DNA of 8,088 nt from JACCQS01 sp050999295. GTDB taxonomy: Bacteria > Actinomycetota > Actinomycetes > Mycobacteriales > Geodermatophilaceae. The position numbers were made by a program, and so were the translations under genes. The notes beneath the pieces are model-generated. The model worked only from the letters and a program-made list of their open reading frames with translations, had not been told where the DNA came from and searched no databases. Shown piece by piece: positions 6,070 through 8,088 of the stretch; positions within the stretch are counted from its first letter, which is position 1; every line of letters starts with the position of its first letter. The DNA lies in the NCBI GenBank assembly GCA_050999295.1, contig JBPCPI010000209.1:1-8088 (forward strand). Reading direction: 5' to 3'.

Positions 6070-6792
6070 ATGGACGGGGAGGAGCAGCCTGCGCTGACCT
6101 TCCCGGGCGTGACGGTAGTGCTCCCGGCGCGAGATGAGGCAGGAGCCCTTCCAGGAGTGTTGAAGCGAATGCCGGCCGGCTACGAGGTTGTGGTCGTAGA
6201 CAACGCCTCGACCGATGACACCGCCGCCGTCGCGCACCATCTCGGGGCCCGTGTCGTTCACGAGGCCACAGCCGGGTACGGCGCCGCCGTACACACCGGT
6301 CTGCTGGCCGCACGAACCGACATCGTCTGCTTCGTGGACGCTGACGGGTCGGTCGATCCCGGCCAACTACCGGCCCTGGTTGCCCTGCTCGAAAGCAGCC
6401 ACACCCCGGACGAATCACCCAGGACCCGGGCCAGTGCAGGCTTCGACCTCGTCGTGGGCCGCCGCCGGCCAATCGGTAAGGGCGCTTGGCCCTGGCATGC
6501 CCGGGCCGGCAATGCGGTGCTGGCGGCTCGGTTGCGGCAGCGAACTGGAATACCCGTACACGACCTCGGCTCGGTTCGGGTCACCCGTCGGATGCAGCTG
6601 CTGGAACTCGGCGTCGAAGACCGACGGTTCGGCTATCCCATCGAGCTGCTGGTCCGGGCGGCTAGAGCCGGCTGGCGGGTACGCGAGATCGACGTGACCT
6701 ATGCCCCCCGCACGGCCGGACGCTCCAAGGTCACCGGCTCCATCACGGGAACCGCCCGGGCCCTTCGAGACTTCGCCGCGGCGATGCCTTGA
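6070..6792 (+). CDS. Family 2 glycosyltransferase, polyprenyl-phosphate sugar synthase-like (DPM1/GtrB type)
   Basis: The 240-residue enzyme has a GT-A fold and should transfer a sugar from a nucleotide donor, most likely to a polyprenyl-phosphate carrier at the cytoplasmic face. VTVVLPARDEAGALPGVL (14-31) is the typical N-terminal strand and acidic turn. VVVVDNASTDDT (40-51) holds the nucleotide-binding aspartates. FVDADGSVDPGQL (88-100) contains the metal-binding DAD (90-92). The C-terminal FGYPIELLVRAARAGWRVRE (187-206) and RTAGRSKVTGS (214-224) match the acceptor region of DPM1-like enzymes. There are no C-terminal membrane segments, unlike GtrB proteins. Family membership is firm; donor and acceptor are inferred. 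It heads a + strand operon opposite the GT-C gene, an apt partner that could use its lipid-linked product. The stop overlaps the next start (TTGA). The ATG at 6070 is supported by the -10 element six bases upstream. Confidence 0.93.
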   Translation: MDGEEQPALTFPGVTVVLPARDEAGALPGVLKRMPAGYEVVVVDNASTDDTAAVAHHLGARVVHEATAGYGAAVHTGLLAARTDIVCFVDADGSVDPGQLPALVALLESSHTPDESPRTRASAGFDLVVGRRRPIGKGAWPWHARAGNAVLAARLRQRTGIPVHDLGSVRVTRRMQLLELGVEDRRFGYPIELLVRAARAGWRVREIDVTYAPRTAGRSKVTGSITGTARALRDFAAAMP

Positions 6793-7487
6793 GCCAGCCT
6801 CCGACCGTCACCCTGCTGGTTGTCGCCAAGGCTCCTCGTCCGGGGGCGGTCAAGACCCGCCTGGCCGCCGATCTCGGGGACATCGGCGCGGCCCGGGTAG
6901 CAGCGGCTGCCTTGCTGGACACCATCCTCGTGGCCGAAGCGGTCTTCGACCACCGGGTCCTGGCGCTGGCCGGCGACCTCTACGACACCGGCGTCATCGA
7001 TACATCTGCAATCCGTGCGGAGCTCGCGCACTGGCGGGTCATCGGACAGTCCGCGGGAAGCCTCGGGCCTCGGCTGGCCCGAGCCCACCGGGACACAGCC
7101 AGACTCTCCTGGCCGACCGACGGCGGTCCCGCCCGGGTCCTCCAGATTGGCATGGACACCCCGCACGTGAGCGCGAGCCTGCTGGCTACCAGCGGCCATC
7201 TTCTCTGCGAGCCTGACATCGACGCGATCCTCGGACCCGCCGAGGACGGGGGCTGGTGGATCTGCGGCACATCTGATCCTGCCCACGCGGCCGCGCTGGC
7301 CGGGGTACCCATGTCGCGATCGGACACCGGCGAGCGCACCCTGCAGGCCCTGCAGCGCGTCGGGGCGCGCGTGGGGTCGATGTCTGCGCTGCGTGACCTG
7401 GACACCCTCGACGACGCCAAGGTCATCGCCGCCGAGCACCCTGACCTGCGCGTGTCGGCCGAACTGAGCCTTCAGGGAGTGGGATGA
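6789..7487 (+). CDS. TIGR04282/DUF2064 family GT-A-fold transferase
   Basis: The 232-residue protein shows the family signatures in order: VVAKAPRPGAVKTRLAADLG (11-30), where APxPGxxKTRL resembles a nucleotide-binding loop of nucleotidyltransferases; LQIGMDTPHV (118-127), the GxDxP element; and LGPAEDGGWWICG (148-160), the GPaxDGGxxxxG element. The length is normal for the family, often annotated as glycosyltransferase A or rSAM/selenodomain-associated transferase 1. It is related in fold to small nucleotidyltransferases such as CofC. No biochemical role can be assigned here. Context suggests nucleotide-sugar or glycosyl transfer work with the preceding GT2 gene. The start is TTG at 6789, overlapping the GT2 stop (TTGA). 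There is no good ribosome binding site, so it probably relies on coupled translation. It ends overlapping the methyltransferase start. Confidence 0.92.
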   Translation: MSQPPTVTLLVVAKAPRPGAVKTRLAADLGDIGAARVAAAALLDTILVAEAVFDHRVLALAGDLYDTGVIDTSAIRAELAHWRVIGQSAGSLGPRLARAHRDTARLSWPTDGGPARVLQIGMDTPHVSASLLATSGHLLCEPDIDAILGPAEDGGWWICGTSDPAHAAALAGVPMSRSDTGERTLQALQRVGARVGSMSALRDLDTLDDAKVIAAEHPDLRVSAELSLQGVG

Positions 7488-8088
7488 GATTCGAGGGCGG
7501 CACCGGCCTTGAGGCGGGCCTGGACCCGGGGCACGTCTACGCGCGCGGGCTGATCAGCCGGCGGATGCGCGCGGTCGATGACGCGGGGCAGGGCATGGAG
7601 ATGGGTGTGACCCGATGGCTCGAGCCAGCCAGCCGCGATGATGACCTCCTGCTCGCCCACTGCACCCGCAGCACCCTGGATGTCGGTTGCGGGCCGGGTC
7701 GGCTCAGTGCCGCACTGACCGAGAGAGGCGTCAGCGCCATGGGCATCGACGTCTCCGCTGAGGCGGTGAAATTGGCCCGCAAGCGAGGGGCCACCGCGCT
7801 GCGTCGGGATGTCTTCTCCTGCGTACCCGGACAAGGCAGATGGCCAAATCTGTTGCTGGCCGACGGGAACATCGGGATCGGCGGTGACCCGGTCGCCCTA
7901 TTGCGTCGAGTGCAGACCATGCTCGCTCCCGGCGGACAAGCCGTCGTCGAGGTCGACCCGCCAGGACAAGGAGTCAGCAGCCGGCTGATCCGGCTCGAGG
8001 TCGACGACATGGTCAGCTCCTGGTTTCCATGGGCCCGGGTGGCGGCCGACGCGATCGGCGACCTGGCCGAGCACGCCGGTCTCAGCTT
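7484..8088 (+). CDS. Class I SAM-dependent methyltransferase (3' end beyond window)
   Basis: The frame is open from the ATG at 7484 to the window end, giving the first 201 residues; the C-terminus lies outside. Motif I is STLDVGCGPGRLSAAL (63-78), which binds S-adenosylmethionine. The acidic residue after strand 2 is Asp89 in GIDVSAEAVKLAR (87-99). NLLLADGNIGIGGDP (122-136) is the motif II/III region, followed by LLRRVQTMLAPGGQAVVEVD (139-158), the usual pre-strand-5 loop. The DGNIGIGGDP stretch looks characteristic of an actinobacterial subfamily. The substrate is unknown. AGGGAG at 7474-7479 lies four bases before the ATG, and the start overlaps the DUF2064 stop (ATGA). It could methylate a glycan, lipid or small molecule made by its neighbours, but that is context only. 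The full length cannot be seen. Confidence 0.92.
   Translation, partial: MRFEGGTGLEAGLDPGHVYARGLISRRMRAVDDAGQGMEMGVTRWLEPASRDDDLLLAHCTRSTLDVGCGPGRLSAALTERGVSAMGIDVSAEAVKLARKRGATALRRDVFSCVPGQGRWPNLLLADGNIGIGGDPVALLRRVQTMLAPGGQAVVEVDPPGQGVSSRLIRLEVDDMVSSWFPWARVAADAIGDLAEHAGLS

Noticed and set aside
5900..6472. Minus-strand open frame of 190 codons across the divergent region and the GT2 gene
   Set aside because: It is antisense to a GT2 enzyme with intact motifs and has an Arg/Pro-rich translation typical of a shadow frame.
7472..8010. Minus-strand open frames opposite the methyltransferase
   Set aside because: The plus strand encodes an intact SAM-binding motif in a frame open to the window end; the minus frames show no domain.
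1..8088. CRISPR arrays, insertion sequences, tRNA genes, attachment sites
   Set aside because: No regularly spaced repeats, transposase motifs, terminal inverted repeats or tRNA cloverleaf were seen on reading the window.

Overview
The window is high-GC, gap-poor DNA typical of an actinobacterium. The 5S rRNA resembles actinobacterial 5S genes. Starts include GTG and TTG as well as ATG, and two genes look leaderless with a TANNNT -10 element directly before the ATG. No genus can be named from the sequence alone.

Layout: the window opens with the 5S rRNA (about 3-121), the end of an rRNA operon, followed by a strong hairpin terminator. On the + strand comes a two-gene unit. The first gene encodes an Arg/Gly-rich disordered protein with a C-terminal TPR-like helical domain. 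The second encodes an extended-SDR nucleotide-sugar epimerase that resembles dTDP-L-rhamnose 4-epimerases. This unit converges on a three-gene minus-strand operon, read from about 5890 down to 2761: a GT-C-like polytopic membrane protein, an OmpR-type response regulator and a small membrane histidine kinase. Across a 179-bp divergent intergenic region, the + strand resumes with a GT2 glycosyltransferase of the polyprenyl-phosphate sugar synthase type, a TIGR04282/DUF2064 GT-A-fold protein and a class I SAM methyltransferase that runs off the window end. All five same-strand gene junctions are 4-base start/stop overlaps (GTGA, GTGA, ATGA, TTGA, ATGA).

Together the genes suggest a regulated cell-envelope glycosylation or sugar-modification locus. 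The epimerase would supply a nucleotide sugar. The cytoplasmic GT2 enzyme would load a sugar onto a lipid carrier. The GT-C membrane protein would transfer it outside the membrane. The DUF2064 protein and methyltransferase would have accessory or tailoring roles, and the two-component system would control expression. This is inferred from families and arrangement; the sequence does not show the product.

The most notable non-coding signal lies in the divergent intergenic region. Both outward-facing genes carry the identical 11-mer CCCTAGGCTCG exactly four bases before their ATG. They therefore appear to have twin leaderless promoters, which would make the two divergent operons one regulatory unit. 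A perfect 7-bp inverted repeat overlaps one of these -10 elements, and CGTCAC-type repeats lie between the two promoters.
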